Notes: a model not told the origin generated them from the sequence alone. A stretch of DNA of 16,541 nucleotides from SURF-21 sp964529285 (GCA_964529285.1 CAZGWK010000064.1:1-16541); one strand, 5' to 3'; shown: positions 1 through 7,185, numbered from the stretch's first letter. Numbers and translations: made by a program.

Positions 1-633
1 CTTGAGGTTGAAGGCCACGTAGTAGGTGTTGCCACAGGGAGCGCTGCGCTCCACCTTTGCGTCCTTTATATATCCGTCGCCGAGTTCCAGGTGTATCTTG
101 GGATAACCGATGCGGAAATAGTCCATGAACTCGTCCACCGCTGGGTGTATGCCCTTGCAGAGCGAGCAGAAGGGCTTAGGGAAAGCGCAGCCCATATCCA
201 GTTTCCGGCACGCCTTTTTGACCTGCCCCCTCACCCAGCGGCTTACCCAGTTCGGGCCCTCCGACGGCGCGACGATCACACGCGAGCCCGCTGCTTTCAC
301 CGCCTGAGGCAGGGCAAGCAATATCTCCTGATGTACGTTTACGGCTACCGTGGCGTCGTGGGGGGGCAGTTCCCGCCCGATGAGCTCCAGGGGGTCGTCC
401 AGGTAATAGGGAAGGACGGAGGGGAATTGCAGGATATCCACGATGTCCCCGGAGAAGTCGATAGGGTAAGTATCGCGGCAATGATCGCAGAGCACGCCGC
501 AGCCGTTGCAATAGTCCTCGTCGCAGGCGAGATGGCGCAGGAAACGACGGGCGAAGGTGTCATCGAAGGTCACGGTGAAGTTCTCCCGCTTTACGGGGAT
601 GGGTCCTCCGCAGTAGGCGATCAGCAAGCGCAC
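1..633 (-). CDS. DUF166-family protein, 3' end beyond the window
   Basis: I translated this reading frame by hand; 211 codons are open and the gene continues past the left edge. It resembles the DUF166 family (PF02593) of archaea and anaerobic bacteria, some members of which are labelled thymidylate synthase on weak grounds. The diagnostic part is near residues 195-211, where a SAPCGNTYYVA motif follows a short KDAKVERS strand. A cysteine cluster lies at residues 37, 42, 45, 49 and 52, with CSLCKG further on, so metal or Fe-S binding is plausible. The GTG start at 633-631 is chosen because it lies 22 bases after the nrdJ stop, with a GGGGGAG motif upstream; that spacing is long at 13 bases, and a TTG two codons later is an alternative. 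It is probably co-transcribed with nrdJ. The biochemical role is not established. Confidence 0.72.
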   Translation of the reverse strand, partial: MRLLIAYCGGPIPVKRENFTVTFDDTFARRFLRHLACDEDYCNGCGVLCDHCRDTYPIDFSGDIVDILQFPSVLPYYLDDPLELIGRELPPHDATVAVNVHQEILLALPQAVKAAGSRVIVAPSEGPNWVSRWVRGQVKKACRKLDMGCAFPKPFCSLCKGIHPAVDEFMDYFRIGYPKIHLELGDGYIKDAKVERSAPCGNTYYVAFNLK

Positions 634-655
634 CTTTCGTATACCGCTCCCCCGG

Positions 656-2764
656 CTAGAAGAAACACAGGGGCGTGGGACAACCCCCTGCGTACTCCGC
701 CTCCGCCATGGTGTATTCCGGCCTCTCCAGCAGCCGCATCAGCGAATCGCTGCCGAGGTATAAGACCTGTTCGCGCTTACTGCCGTAGCGGTAGACGGTG
801 ATGCCCTTGCATCCCAGGTCGTAGGCGAGGCGGAATGCTTCTTCGATATCGTCGATGGACGCGTCGGAGGGAAAATTAACGGTCTTGGAGACGGCGTTAT
901 CGCAGTGCTGCTGGAACGCGGCCTGCATGCGCACGTGCCACTCGGGGGCGATGTCGAAAGCGGTGACGAAGGTGCGTCTCACGTCCTCGTCCACCCCTTC
1001 TATATGCTGCAGGGTGCCGCTGCGCGCGATATCCATCATCAGGTCGTTGCTGTAGAAACCGAGTTCCTTGGCGGTCTCCTCGAATATGGGGTTGATCTCC
1101 ATGAGCTGGGTACCCTCGATGACGTTGCGTACGAAGGAGATTGCGAAGAGCGGCTCGATGCCGGAAGAGCACCCGGCTATGATGCTGATGGTGCCGGTGG
1201 GGGCCATAGTGACGGTAGTCGCATTGCGCATGGGCGTTTCCTGCCGGTGCCAGATAGATCCCTCGTAGTTGGGGAACGCGCCCCGCTCCGCGGCCAGCTC
1301 GCCGCTGGCCAGGTGCGATTCCTCCCTGAGGATAACCGCTATGTCCTCCGCCGCCTGCAGCCCCTCCTCGGAGTCATAGGGAATGCCCATCATCAGCAGG
1401 GCGTCGGCGAAACCCATGACTCCCAGGCCGATCTTGCGGTTGCCCAGGGTCATGCGCTCCGTCTCGGCAAGAGGCCAGCGGTTGATGTCGATGACGTTAT
1501 CCAGAAAATGCACGGCGGCGCGGATGGTGCTTGCCAGCCTCTCCCGGTCCCACCGCCCCCCCTTCACCATGTTTTTGAGGTTGATGGAGCCCAGGTTGCA
1601 GCTCTCCCAGGGGAGCAGGGGCTGCTCGCCGCAGGGGTTGGTGGACTCTATCTCGCCGATGTGGGGGGTGGGATTGCCGCGGTTGATGGTGTCCAGGAAG
1701 ACGAGTCCCGGGTCACCGGTACGCCAGGCCTGGGTGACGATGAGGTTGAAAACGTCGCGAGCGTGCAGGCTGCCGGCGACGGCTCCACTGCGCGGGTTGC
1801 GCAGGAAATATACGTCGTCCTTCTCCAGTGCCTGCATGAACTCGTCGCTTATACCGACTGAGAGGTTGAAGTTGGAGAGGAAGCCGTCCTGGTCCTTGGC
1901 CGTAATGAAGTCGAGTATGTCGGGGTGGTCGCAGCGCAGGATGCCCATGTTGGCGCCGCGCCGCCTGCCGCCCTGGCGGATGATCTCGGTGGTGACGTCG
2001 AAGATGCGCATGAAGGAGATGGGCCCGGAGGCGATGCCCATGGTGGACTGCACCACATCGCCGCGGGGGCGCAGGCGCGAGAAGGAGAAACCGGTGCCAC
2101 CACCCGATTTGTGTACCAGCGCCATGTACTTCACCGCGTCGAAGATGCCGGGGATGGAATCCTCGACAGGCAGTACGAAACAGGCTGAGAGCTGCCCCAC
2201 CCCCGTACCGGCGTTCATCAGGGTCGGGGAATTGGGAAGGAAATCGAGGGAGACCATGAGGCGGTAGAACTCATCCTCGAGTGCGGCGATATCGGCTCGC
2301 GGGTCGTAGGCCCGGTCCGCTTCCGCGACGGCCCTGGCCACCCTGCGGAACATCACGTCGGGAGTCTCCACCACCTGGCCCTGCTCGTCCTTGAGGAGGT
2401 AGCGCTTCTTGAGCACGTTTACGGCGTTGACGGTGAGCTTGAGCTCGTCCTTGACCCCGATGAAATCCTTGGTGCGGCGTATCTCGGCACGGCGCTCGCG
2501 GTAGAGGATGTAGGACTTCGCAGTGCGAGGGAGCTCTTTCTCGCTAAGGGTCTCCTCCACCAGGTCCTGCACTTCTTCCACGCTCGGGATGTCGCTGGCG
2601 AAGCGCTCTTCGAGCCTGGCTACCACCTCGCGGGTGAGTTCCTCGGCCTGCGACGGCTCGCATTCTCTCACTTCCTCGATGGCCTTGCGGATGGCGGTTG
2701 CTATCTTCGCTCCTTCGAACGGCACCACGGAGCCGTCCCGCTTGCGTATCTTATCCATGGGCAT
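656..2764 (-). CDS. nrdJ: Adenosylcobalamin-dependent (class II) ribonucleoside-diphosphate reductase
   Basis: This enzyme reduces ribonucleotides to deoxyribonucleotides in the cytoplasm using a B12-generated thiyl radical and no oxygen. An N-terminal ATP-cone covers about residues 5-97 (KIRKRDGSVVPFE, then KELPRTAKSYILYRERR). The catalytic barrel carries C195 in SACFVLP, GGGTGFSFSRLRP near 221, the NPCGE radical-site triad N376-C378-E380, and C389 in ESCNLGSINL, which pairs with C195. APTGTISIIAGCSSGIEP and GCKGITVYRYGSK follow. The ATG at 2764 is chosen because GGAGG lies six bases upstream; an in-frame TTG at 2779 lacks a ribosome site. At 702 residues it is shorter than many class II enzymes and lacks their long zinc-finger tail. 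It ends in CPTPLCFF, a CX4C pair (C695, C700) like the swinging redox pair of class I NrdA. No separate NrdB-type subunit is visible in the window. Confidence 0.96.
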   Translation of the reverse strand: MPMDKIRKRDGSVVPFEGAKIATAIRKAIEEVRECEPSQAEELTREVVARLEERFASDIPSVEEVQDLVEETLSEKELPRTAKSYILYRERRAEIRRTKDFIGVKDELKLTVNAVNVLKKRYLLKDEQGQVVETPDVMFRRVARAVAEADRAYDPRADIAALEDEFYRLMVSLDFLPNSPTLMNAGTGVGQLSACFVLPVEDSIPGIFDAVKYMALVHKSGGGTGFSFSRLRPRGDVVQSTMGIASGPISFMRIFDVTTEIIRQGGRRRGANMGILRCDHPDILDFITAKDQDGFLSNFNLSVGISDEFMQALEKDDVYFLRNPRSGAVAGSLHARDVFNLIVTQAWRTGDPGLVFLDTINRGNPTPHIGEIESTNPCGEQPLLPWESCNLGSINLKNMVKGGRWDRERLASTIRAAVHFLDNVIDINRWPLAETERMTLGNRKIGLGVMGFADALLMMGIPYDSEEGLQAAEDIAVILREESHLASGELAAERGAFPNYEGSIWHRQETPMRNATTVTMAPTGTISIIAGCSSGIEPLFAISFVRNVIEGTQLMEINPIFEETAKELGFYSNDLMMDIARSGTLQHIEGVDEDVRRTFVTAFDIAPEWHVRMQAAFQQHCDNAVSKTVNFPSDASIDDIEEAFRLAYDLGCKGITVYRYGSKREQVLYLGSDSLMRLLERPEYTMAEAEYAGGCPTPLCFF

Positions 2765-2790
2765 GGCTTCCCTCCACAAACTGGTTTTTC

Positions 2791-2815
2791 AGGGGGTCTT
2801 TTTTTCAAAGCCCCT
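2791..2815 (-). promoter_or_regulatory. Stem-loop in the nrdJ leader
   Basis: On the transcribed (minus) strand AGGGG pairs with CCCCT and an inner CTTT pairs with AAAG, giving a 5+4 bp stem with a two-base bulge and a five-base loop. It ends about 27 bases before the nrdJ start codon. No U-run follows it in the transcript direction, so it looks like a leader structure rather than a terminator. Read on the plus strand it is followed by TTTCTT, but no plus-strand gene ends here. Confidence 0.4.
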
Positions 2816-2828
2816 TTCTTACCAGTCC

Positions 2829-2834
2829 ATTGTA
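2829..2834 (-). promoter_or_regulatory. Possible -10 box for nrdJ
   Basis: The minus strand reads TACAAT here, five of six bases matching TATAAT. Transcription would start near 2822, giving a leader of about 58 bases. No convincing -35 hexamer is found 16-18 bases upstream, so an activator or another sigma factor may be involved, or the match may be chance. Confidence 0.3.
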
Positions 2835-2862
2835 CCCACCGGCGCCGACGTATAGCATGATC

Positions 2863-2884
2863 TCGCTGACGGCGGCGTCAGCGA
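2863..2884. repeat. Perfect 9-bp inverted repeat upstream of nrdJ
   Basis: TCGCTGACG and its exact complement CGTCAGCGA are separated by four bases. The repeat sits about 100 bases upstream of the nrdJ start and just upstream of the proposed -10/-35 region, within the 218-base gap after the FAD oxidase gene. Neither strand has a T-run after it, so an intrinsic terminator is unlikely. An operator or an RNA hairpin is possible. The rest of the gap contains no recognisable NrdR box or cobalamin riboswitch. Confidence 0.5.
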
Positions 2885-2982
2885 TGTAAGGTGACCCGCA
2901 GAGCGCGGTGAACGCAGACAGACTTTACACCATAGGCTGAAAGGCAGGTTATCCGTCCCGGGAGGAAGGCCGATCAGAGTCG

Positions 2983-4623
2983 CTATTCCGACGGGCCCTC
3001 TTCGCTCCACTTCAGACGCTCGCTGACTTCCCGGAAGCGGGCCACCTTATCGTCGCTGACGTTCGTGGTGTCGAAATCCCGTTCCGCCGTATACAGCCCA
3101 GCATCGGCGGCCCCAGCGGGGTCGAAGCTCTCGGATATCCTTTTCTGCCAGAGGTTGAAATCCCCCGCCAGGGGACTCAAGGCTTTACGAACCTCCGGGG
3201 TGAGCACCGAGAGGGGGGTCATGCAGCGCTCGATGGCCTCGAGGGTCGACAGGAAGGCGATAGGCTTGAGCGCCTCCAGGCTCTTTTCCTCGTGGACGCT
3301 GTACATGTGCACCACCTCGCAGTGGGCCCAGGTGTTGTTCTCGTAGGGCACGAAGTAGGGGTTCTCGGCGCCGTCGTCCAGGATGGCCCCGCTGTCTATC
3401 CACGCCTTCTTCACCTCGGCGATGGCGTCTGCCCAGGGCATCTGGGAGTCCAGGGCGTCGTTCTCGTCCAGGTTGGTGCAGAAGGTGCCCCCCAGGCGGA
3501 AGGCCGCGGGTATGAGGCTGGCGCGGATGAGGTTGAGGGGTATCATGTGGCCCAGAGGTGGGGCCTGCATGTCCAGGATGATCCCGTTGTGCGCGTCGAC
3601 GATCTCTTTAAGCACCGTTTCCTGGTACTGAAGCTCGGCCATGGAATCGCCGGCCAGAAGGATGGTGAAGGGGTAGCGCAAGGTCTCGTAGATGATTTTA
3701 CGGATGTTCTTCGTCCTCATTATCTTGCGGTAGAGTTTGGGAGCCATGGCCATGGGAAAGGAACCCATGGTTATCCTCAAACAGAGATAGCCTATCTCCG
3801 CCTCGCCCAGGTGGTACATGGCGTCGGCGAAATCCTCCGCCTCGTGGAAAACGCAGCCGTAAAAACGCAGGTTTTCCGGCCGTTCCACTACGGAGTCGAA
3901 CACCGTCCCCTCGGCCTTCATGAGCGGGGGCCCGGGCCAGTTGAAGAGCTTGAGTGCGCACGCGGTGAAGATCCCCAGGCCTCCGAAGGCCCCGGAGGCG
4001 CCGCGCATGATGCCCCGCAGGGACGGTCCCGGGCCGTCGCCCGAGAACCAGCCCTCTCCCGAGCCGGGGGTTCCCAGCCTGAGCAGCTCGCCGTCTGGCA
4101 GGACCCATTCCACGCCCATGACGTTGCGCGGGCTGTAGCTCATGTAGATGCCGTCGTGGCCCACGCCGTGCATGGAGGTGGCGCTGGCCAGGGGGGAACA
4201 GACCGGTCCCGCCCCGATGAGGTGCGTATTGAGGCCGCGTTTCATGGCCTCGGCCTGCAGCTGGGCACCGCTCACGTAGGGCTCCACCACCGCGACCATG
4301 TTTTTTTCGTCAATGTCCAGGATGCGGTCCATGCGGCGCAGGTCCACCTGGACCACTCCTTCGCTTGTCGGCCCGGCGTGCACTCCCCAACCCGTGCACA
4401 TGGCCTTGAACTTGAGGCCGTGTCGGTTGCACACCCTCACTAACTCCTGCACCTCCGCGGTTGAGGAAGGGAGGACCACCGCCTCGGGGCGCGGCGTCCA
4501 GAGTTCCGGGTCCTCGTTGAGGAAGGGCTGCCAGGCGTACGCGTCGAGCACGGCCGGCTCGCGGGAGGCGTTTTCCTCTCCCACCGCCTCCTGTAAGTCC
4601 CTGTATGCATCCTCTGAGATCAC
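2983..4623 (-). CDS. FAD-binding PCMH-type oxidase/dehydrogenase (GlcD/VAO superfamily)
   Basis: This is a 546-residue flavoprotein with an N-terminal FAD-binding_4 domain at about residues 42-225. It has the family's PSSTAEVQELVRVCNRHG strand-helix, a GWGVHAG loop, VEWVLPDGELLRLGT and the SGAFGGLGIFT segment that closes the FAD pocket. The C-terminal substrate half is not one I can assign. Family members oxidise hydroxy acids, phenols or alcohols and pass electrons to oxygen, quinones or electron-transfer flavoproteins; substrate and acceptor are unknown here. No signal peptide or membrane segment is seen. The GTG at 4623 is preferred because GGGGAG lies nine bases upstream; an in-frame TTG at 4632 directly abuts that site, leaving no spacing. 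It follows the MetE-like gene after 115 bases that hold a likely -10 box. Confidence 0.85.
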   Translation of the reverse strand: MISEDAYRDLQEAVGEENASREPAVLDAYAWQPFLNEDPELWTPRPEAVVLPSSTAEVQELVRVCNRHGLKFKAMCTGWGVHAGPTSEGVVQVDLRRMDRILDIDEKNMVAVVEPYVSGAQLQAEAMKRGLNTHLIGAGPVCSPLASATSMHGVGHDGIYMSYSPRNVMGVEWVLPDGELLRLGTPGSGEGWFSGDGPGPSLRGIMRGASGAFGGLGIFTACALKLFNWPGPPLMKAEGTVFDSVVERPENLRFYGCVFHEAEDFADAMYHLGEAEIGYLCLRITMGSFPMAMAPKLYRKIMRTKNIRKIIYETLRYPFTILLAGDSMAELQYQETVLKEIVDAHNGIILDMQAPPLGHMIPLNLIRASLIPAAFRLGGTFCTNLDENDALDSQMPWADAIAEVKKAWIDSGAILDDGAENPYFVPYENNTWAHCEVVHMYSVHEEKSLEALKPIAFLSTLEAIERCMTPLSVLTPEVRKALSPLAGDFNLWQKRISESFDPAGAADAGLYTAERDFDTTNVSDDKVARFREVSERLKWSEEGPSE

Positions 4624-4651
4624 GCGTTTCAACTCCCCTTTGTTTTCCTCT

Positions 4652-4657
4652 AATATA
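4652..4657 (-). promoter_or_regulatory. Probable -10 box of the FAD oxidase gene
   Basis: The minus strand reads TATATT, five of six bases matching the consensus, with the expected transcription start near 4645 and the GGGGAG ribosome site a few bases later. The 115-base spacer is clearly AT-richer than the flanking genes. The -35 region (TTCTCG at 18 bases) is poor. Confidence 0.4.
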
Positions 4658-4738
4658 CGCTACACGACATTATTTCGAGAATTCTTTTTTATGTACTTCG
4701 TGCAAGAACGTGCCTTTACATCAAAGCCCCCGACATCG

Positions 4739-5800
4739 TCAGAGCAGCAGGTCTCGAACCTCACGTACCATTGCGAACGCTTTCTCGACGGTGGCGGTTT
4801 GGTCCACGTTTACCAGGCAGCAGGTCGCGGGGGTGATGAGGGAGCGGTCCGCGATGTACCGTCTGTTCAGCCCCTCGTCCGTCAGGCTGTCCCACAGGAC
4901 CTCCAGGCGGTCCGCGAGGGCGCGGGCGTCCTCTTCGTCTATTTGTGAGGTATGAGTGGGCACGGCTCCCCAGGCGATAGCGCCGCCGCGCTCGAGCAGG
5001 CGTGCCAGCCCGGAGCGGTAGCCCATGAGGATGTCCAGGTTGTTATAGGCGTCCAGGGAGATAAGGTCGACCTCGGAATGAAGCAGGAAATCCCAGTCGG
5101 GGTTGCCGCACAGGTGTACCCCGCGAGGTCCCTCCAGCAATGAGAGGAAAAACTCAAGGTCGGCCCGGGCTCTCTCCGAGGTGTACCCGGTTATTCCGGT
5201 GAAGAGGAACTCCAGCCCCGGCTCGTCCACCCATACGAAGGAACGCGGGTTGATGGCACGCAGGTCCGCGAGATGGCGGTTGACCTTGCTGGCCACGTGG
5301 TTGATGATCACCTCCCGGGCGTCGTCCCTGTAGATGACGGGCTTGTTGTCGGGGTCTTTAATCATAAGGCACAGCGAGATGGGCCCCATGAACTGGCCTC
5401 GCAGGGCGGGGTAGTCGGCCGAAGCGCGTTCCAGGAATCCAGCATATGTGGCGGATTCCTCCGGCGCGACGGAGAAAAAATCGCTGCCGGGTTTCAGCGA
5501 CAGGTAATCCTCGAGCCCCGCATAGAAGCCGTCCTCGTGGAAGAGAACCCTCAGGCCCTCGTAGTCCACCTCGATACCGGGCAGGCCGGATACGGTCTGC
5601 ACGTAGGTGTCCTCGGAAAAAGAGAGGTTAGGTAACTGCGGCCAGAAGGGGATATCGAGGGAAAAAGCCATGTCGAGGGCTCTAACGGGGTCGCGGTGAG
5701 GCAGGATGCCCATCGCGGTGGTGGGCAATGCCCGGTCGAGAACCAAGGGGTCATCCGTTTCCGTCATATCGATCTGCTGCTGCATCGGTGGCCGCGACAT
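4739..5800 (-). CDS. MetE C-terminal/UROD-like zinc methyltransferase
   Basis: This 353-residue protein resembles stand-alone versions of the MetE catalytic barrel (cobalamin-independent methionine synthase C-terminal domain, UROD superfamily). The N terminus carries TTAMGILPHRDP, matching the family's T-x-x-G-S-x-P-H opening. FVWVDEPGLEF near 188-198 resembles the MetE DEP motif. The zinc ligands are probably H229 and C231 (HLCGNPDW) plus C327 or C328 (TPATCCLVN). Full MetE is about 750 residues; the N-terminal half is absent, which is normal for this subfamily. Members move methyl groups between thiols, corrinoid proteins or folates; the methyl donor here is unknown. The ATG at 5800 lies eight bases past the glutaredoxin stop and has no strong ribosome site, so translational coupling is likely. 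Later ATGs at 5785 and 5767 are alternatives. Confidence 0.83.
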   Translation of the reverse strand: MSRPPMQQQIDMTETDDPLVLDRALPTTAMGILPHRDPVRALDMAFSLDIPFWPQLPNLSFSEDTYVQTVSGLPGIEVDYEGLRVLFHEDGFYAGLEDYLSLKPGSDFFSVAPEESATYAGFLERASADYPALRGQFMGPISLCLMIKDPDNKPVIYRDDAREVIINHVASKVNRHLADLRAINPRSFVWVDEPGLEFLFTGITGYTSERARADLEFFLSLLEGPRGVHLCGNPDWDFLLHSEVDLISLDAYNNLDILMGYRSGLARLLERGGAIAWGAVPTHTSQIDEEDARALADRLEVLWDSLTDEGLNRRYIADRSLITPATCCLVNVDQTATVEKAFAMVREVRDLLL

Positions 5801-5808
5801 CAAGCAGC

Positions 5809-6069
5809 TTATTCGGCCGTTTTCACCAGAACGCCGGCGTCCTCGAGGGCCTTGCGGTATGCTTCGCGTTCGAAGCCGACGACGATAATGTCCTCCAGCT
5901 CCATGACGGGTACGCCCATCTGACCGCTCTTGTCCATCATCTCCTGTGCGGCCGTTTCGTCCTCTGAAACGTCAACGGCGGTGAAGTCTACGTCCTCTTC
6001 TGCGAGGAAATCCTTGGCCATGCGGCAGTATGGACAACTGGGAGTGGAGTACAATTTGATCTCCGCCAT
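5809..6069 (-). CDS. Glutaredoxin-like small thiol-disulfide protein
   Basis: An 86-residue thioredoxin-fold protein with the glutaredoxin order: LYSTPSCPYCRMAKDFL with active-site C12-P-Y-C15, then FTAVDVSEDE, then a GVPVMELED segment with cis-proline P54, and a C-terminal helix. It resembles the glutaredoxin-like family of anaerobes whose first active-site residue is sometimes selenocysteine; here both residues are ordinary cysteines. It probably reduces protein or small-molecule disulfides in the cytoplasm. The ATG at 6069 has GGAGG eight bases upstream; the longer open frame to 6159 has no ribosome site and no family similarity. It directly precedes the MetE-like gene, so a role in keeping that enzyme's thiol ligands or thiol substrate reduced is a reasonable inference. 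The 142 bases upstream hold no promoter I would commit to. Confidence 0.9.
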   Translation of the reverse strand: MAEIKLYSTPSCPYCRMAKDFLAEEDVDFTAVDVSEDETAAQEMMDKSGQMGVPVMELEDIIVVGFEREAYRKALEDAGVLVKTAE

Positions 6070-6211
6070 ATCTCGAGCCTCCTCTCGGCATCTCACAAAC
6101 CCGGGCAAGGTTATTAAGCTTACGTTTTTTATGATATACGCATAGCCAGCGAACGCCATGACCTCGCTCAGATATCCGATTCAGAGCCATACGCTATCGC
6201 GATGAAATGCC

Positions 6212-6931
6212 TCAAAGATGAGCGCAGCCTTCGCTGACCATTTCCTCCAGGTGCTTCTTGTCGCGGAGGATGATCTTGCCCTTCTCCGTCTCCAGGATCC
6301 CCAACTTCTTGAAATTGGAGAGTGCGCGGATGGTGGTCTCGACTGTGGTCGCGGCCATGTCCGCGATATCCTGGCGCGTCAGCGGCAGGTCGATACTTAC
6401 CCCGTCGGCCTCCGTGACCCCCGCCTTGCGCGAGAGCATGAGAAGCACTCTGGCTATACGCCATTCGACTCTTTCCATGGCCAGTGCCCGTATGGTGTTC
6501 TGAGACTCCCGCAGCCTGGCTCCCAGCTCGGTGATGATCTCCAGGGCCAGGTCCGGGTTGTCGCGCAGGAAAGAGAAGAAATCGGTGCGCGTGATGGTGA
6601 GAAGCTCCACGTCATCGAGGGCCTGTGCGGTCATGGGATAGGGCTGGCCGTCGAATATCGCTTCCTCGCCGAAGATCTCTCCGGCATAGGCCATCTCCAC
6701 GATGGTCTCACGGCCGTCCTCGGTCTGCTTCAGGAGTTTTACCTCACCCCTTACGACAACGTACAGGTTGCGGGGTTGATCGCATTCCAGGAAGATGTAC
6801 TCTCCCTTTGCAGTGTTCTCGGTGCTGCACAGCGAGTAGAGGCGGTCGAGTTCCTCGGCATCCAGGAACTCGAACATAGGTATCTTCCAGAAGATGTTGA
6901 CTTTGGAGGCGTCGACTTTTTTCTCTGCCAT
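6212..6931 (-). CDS. Crp/Fnr-family transcription regulator
   Basis: A 239-residue regulator with a cyclic-nucleotide-binding beta-roll at about residues 14-130 and a Crp-type winged helix-turn-helix at about 150-225, where the recognition helix lies in LTRQDIADMAATTVETTIRALSNF. The effector pocket reads GEIFGEEAIFDGQPYPMTAQA: the glycine and glutamates of the phosphate-binding cassette are present, but the arginine that contacts the cAMP phosphate is missing (PYPMTA instead of the usual RS/TA). No N-terminal cysteine set for an FNR-type Fe-S cluster exists; cysteines occur only at 35, 50 and 236. The ligand is therefore unknown. The ATG at 6931 follows GGGGGAGG. It lies downstream of the ferredoxin gene, separated by a terminator-like hairpin. 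Confidence 0.93.
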   Translation of the reverse strand: MAEKKVDASKVNIFWKIPMFEFLDAEELDRLYSLCSTENTAKGEYIFLECDQPRNLYVVVRGEVKLLKQTEDGRETIVEMAYAGEIFGEEAIFDGQPYPMTAQALDDVELLTITRTDFFSFLRDNPDLALEIITELGARLRESQNTIRALAMERVEWRIARVLLMLSRKAGVTEADGVSIDLPLTRQDIADMAATTVETTIRALSNFKKLGILETEKGKIILRDKKHLEEMVSEGCAHL

Positions 6932-6942
6932 TTCCTCCCCCA

Positions 6943-6970
6943 GAAGGAAAAGGGGAGCATCAGCTCCCCT
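6943..6970 (-). terminator. Rho-independent terminator after the ferredoxin gene
   Basis: On the minus strand AGGGGAGC and its exact complement GCTCCCCT flank a TGAT loop (8 bp stem, 6951-6970), followed at once by TTTTCCTTCT. It lies 17 bases after the ferredoxin stop and ends only 12 bases before the start of the regulator gene, so it could limit read-through from ferredoxin into the regulator. Confidence 0.72.
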
Positions 6971-6987
6971 GGTCAGGCTCCCTTGGA

Positions 6988-7185
6988 TTACTCCATGGAG
7001 ATGGCTTCGGAGGGGCATTCCTCCGCGCAAGTACCACAGCCGTCGCAGTCCTCCGGCCTCGCAAGGAAGGCCACGTCATCATCGTTAAGGTCGATGCAGT
7101 CGTTGGGGCACTCGTCCACGCAAAGCCCGCAGCCGGTGCACTCGTCATCGTCGAAAACGGGCCTCTTGTCGCTTGGCTCTCCCAT
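6988..7185 (-). CDS. 2[4Fe-4S] ferredoxin
   Basis: A 65-residue acidic ferredoxin. Two cluster motifs are complete: C16-x2-C19-x2-C22-x3-CP26 and C47-x2-C50-x2-C53-x3-CP57. An additional C30 follows the first motif. It is a soluble low-potential electron carrier. The start codon is well supported: AAAGGAGG lies six bases before the ATG. It has its own likely promoter (7242-7270) and terminator (6943-6970), so it can be expressed as a single-gene transcript, while lying directly downstream of an FAD/NAD(P) reductase that could be a redox partner. Confidence 0.95.
   Translation of the reverse strand: MGEPSDKRPVFDDDECTGCGLCVDECPNDCIDLNDDDVAFLARPEDCDGCGTCAEECPSEAISME

Noticed and set aside
905..1861. 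Long plus-strand open frames opposite nrdJ (also 1383-2267)
   Set aside because: They are shadows of nrdJ, whose catalytic motifs are complete on the other strand; they show no recognisable domain.
2863..2884. Intrinsic terminator of the FAD oxidase gene
   Set aside because: The stem is perfect but no T-run follows on the transcribed strand.
2780..2982. Cobalamin riboswitch or tRNA upstream of nrdJ
   Set aside because: I looked for the B12-box core, a T-arm and an acceptor stem on the minus strand and did not find them; only simple hairpins are present.
2819..3010. A 63-codon minus-strand frame between the FAD oxidase and nrdJ
   Set aside because: It overlaps the end of the FAD oxidase, includes the inverted repeat, and lacks a ribosome site or a plausible protein composition.
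3292..4443. Plus-strand 383-codon frame opposite the FAD oxidase
   Set aside because: The composition is dominated by H, V, G and A from antisense codons, with no motif and no start signal.
4739..5800. Truncated methionine synthase MetE pseudogene
   Set aside because: Although only half the length of MetE, the frame is intact with the zinc-ligand motifs present, and stand-alone MetE-like barrels are a known protein class.
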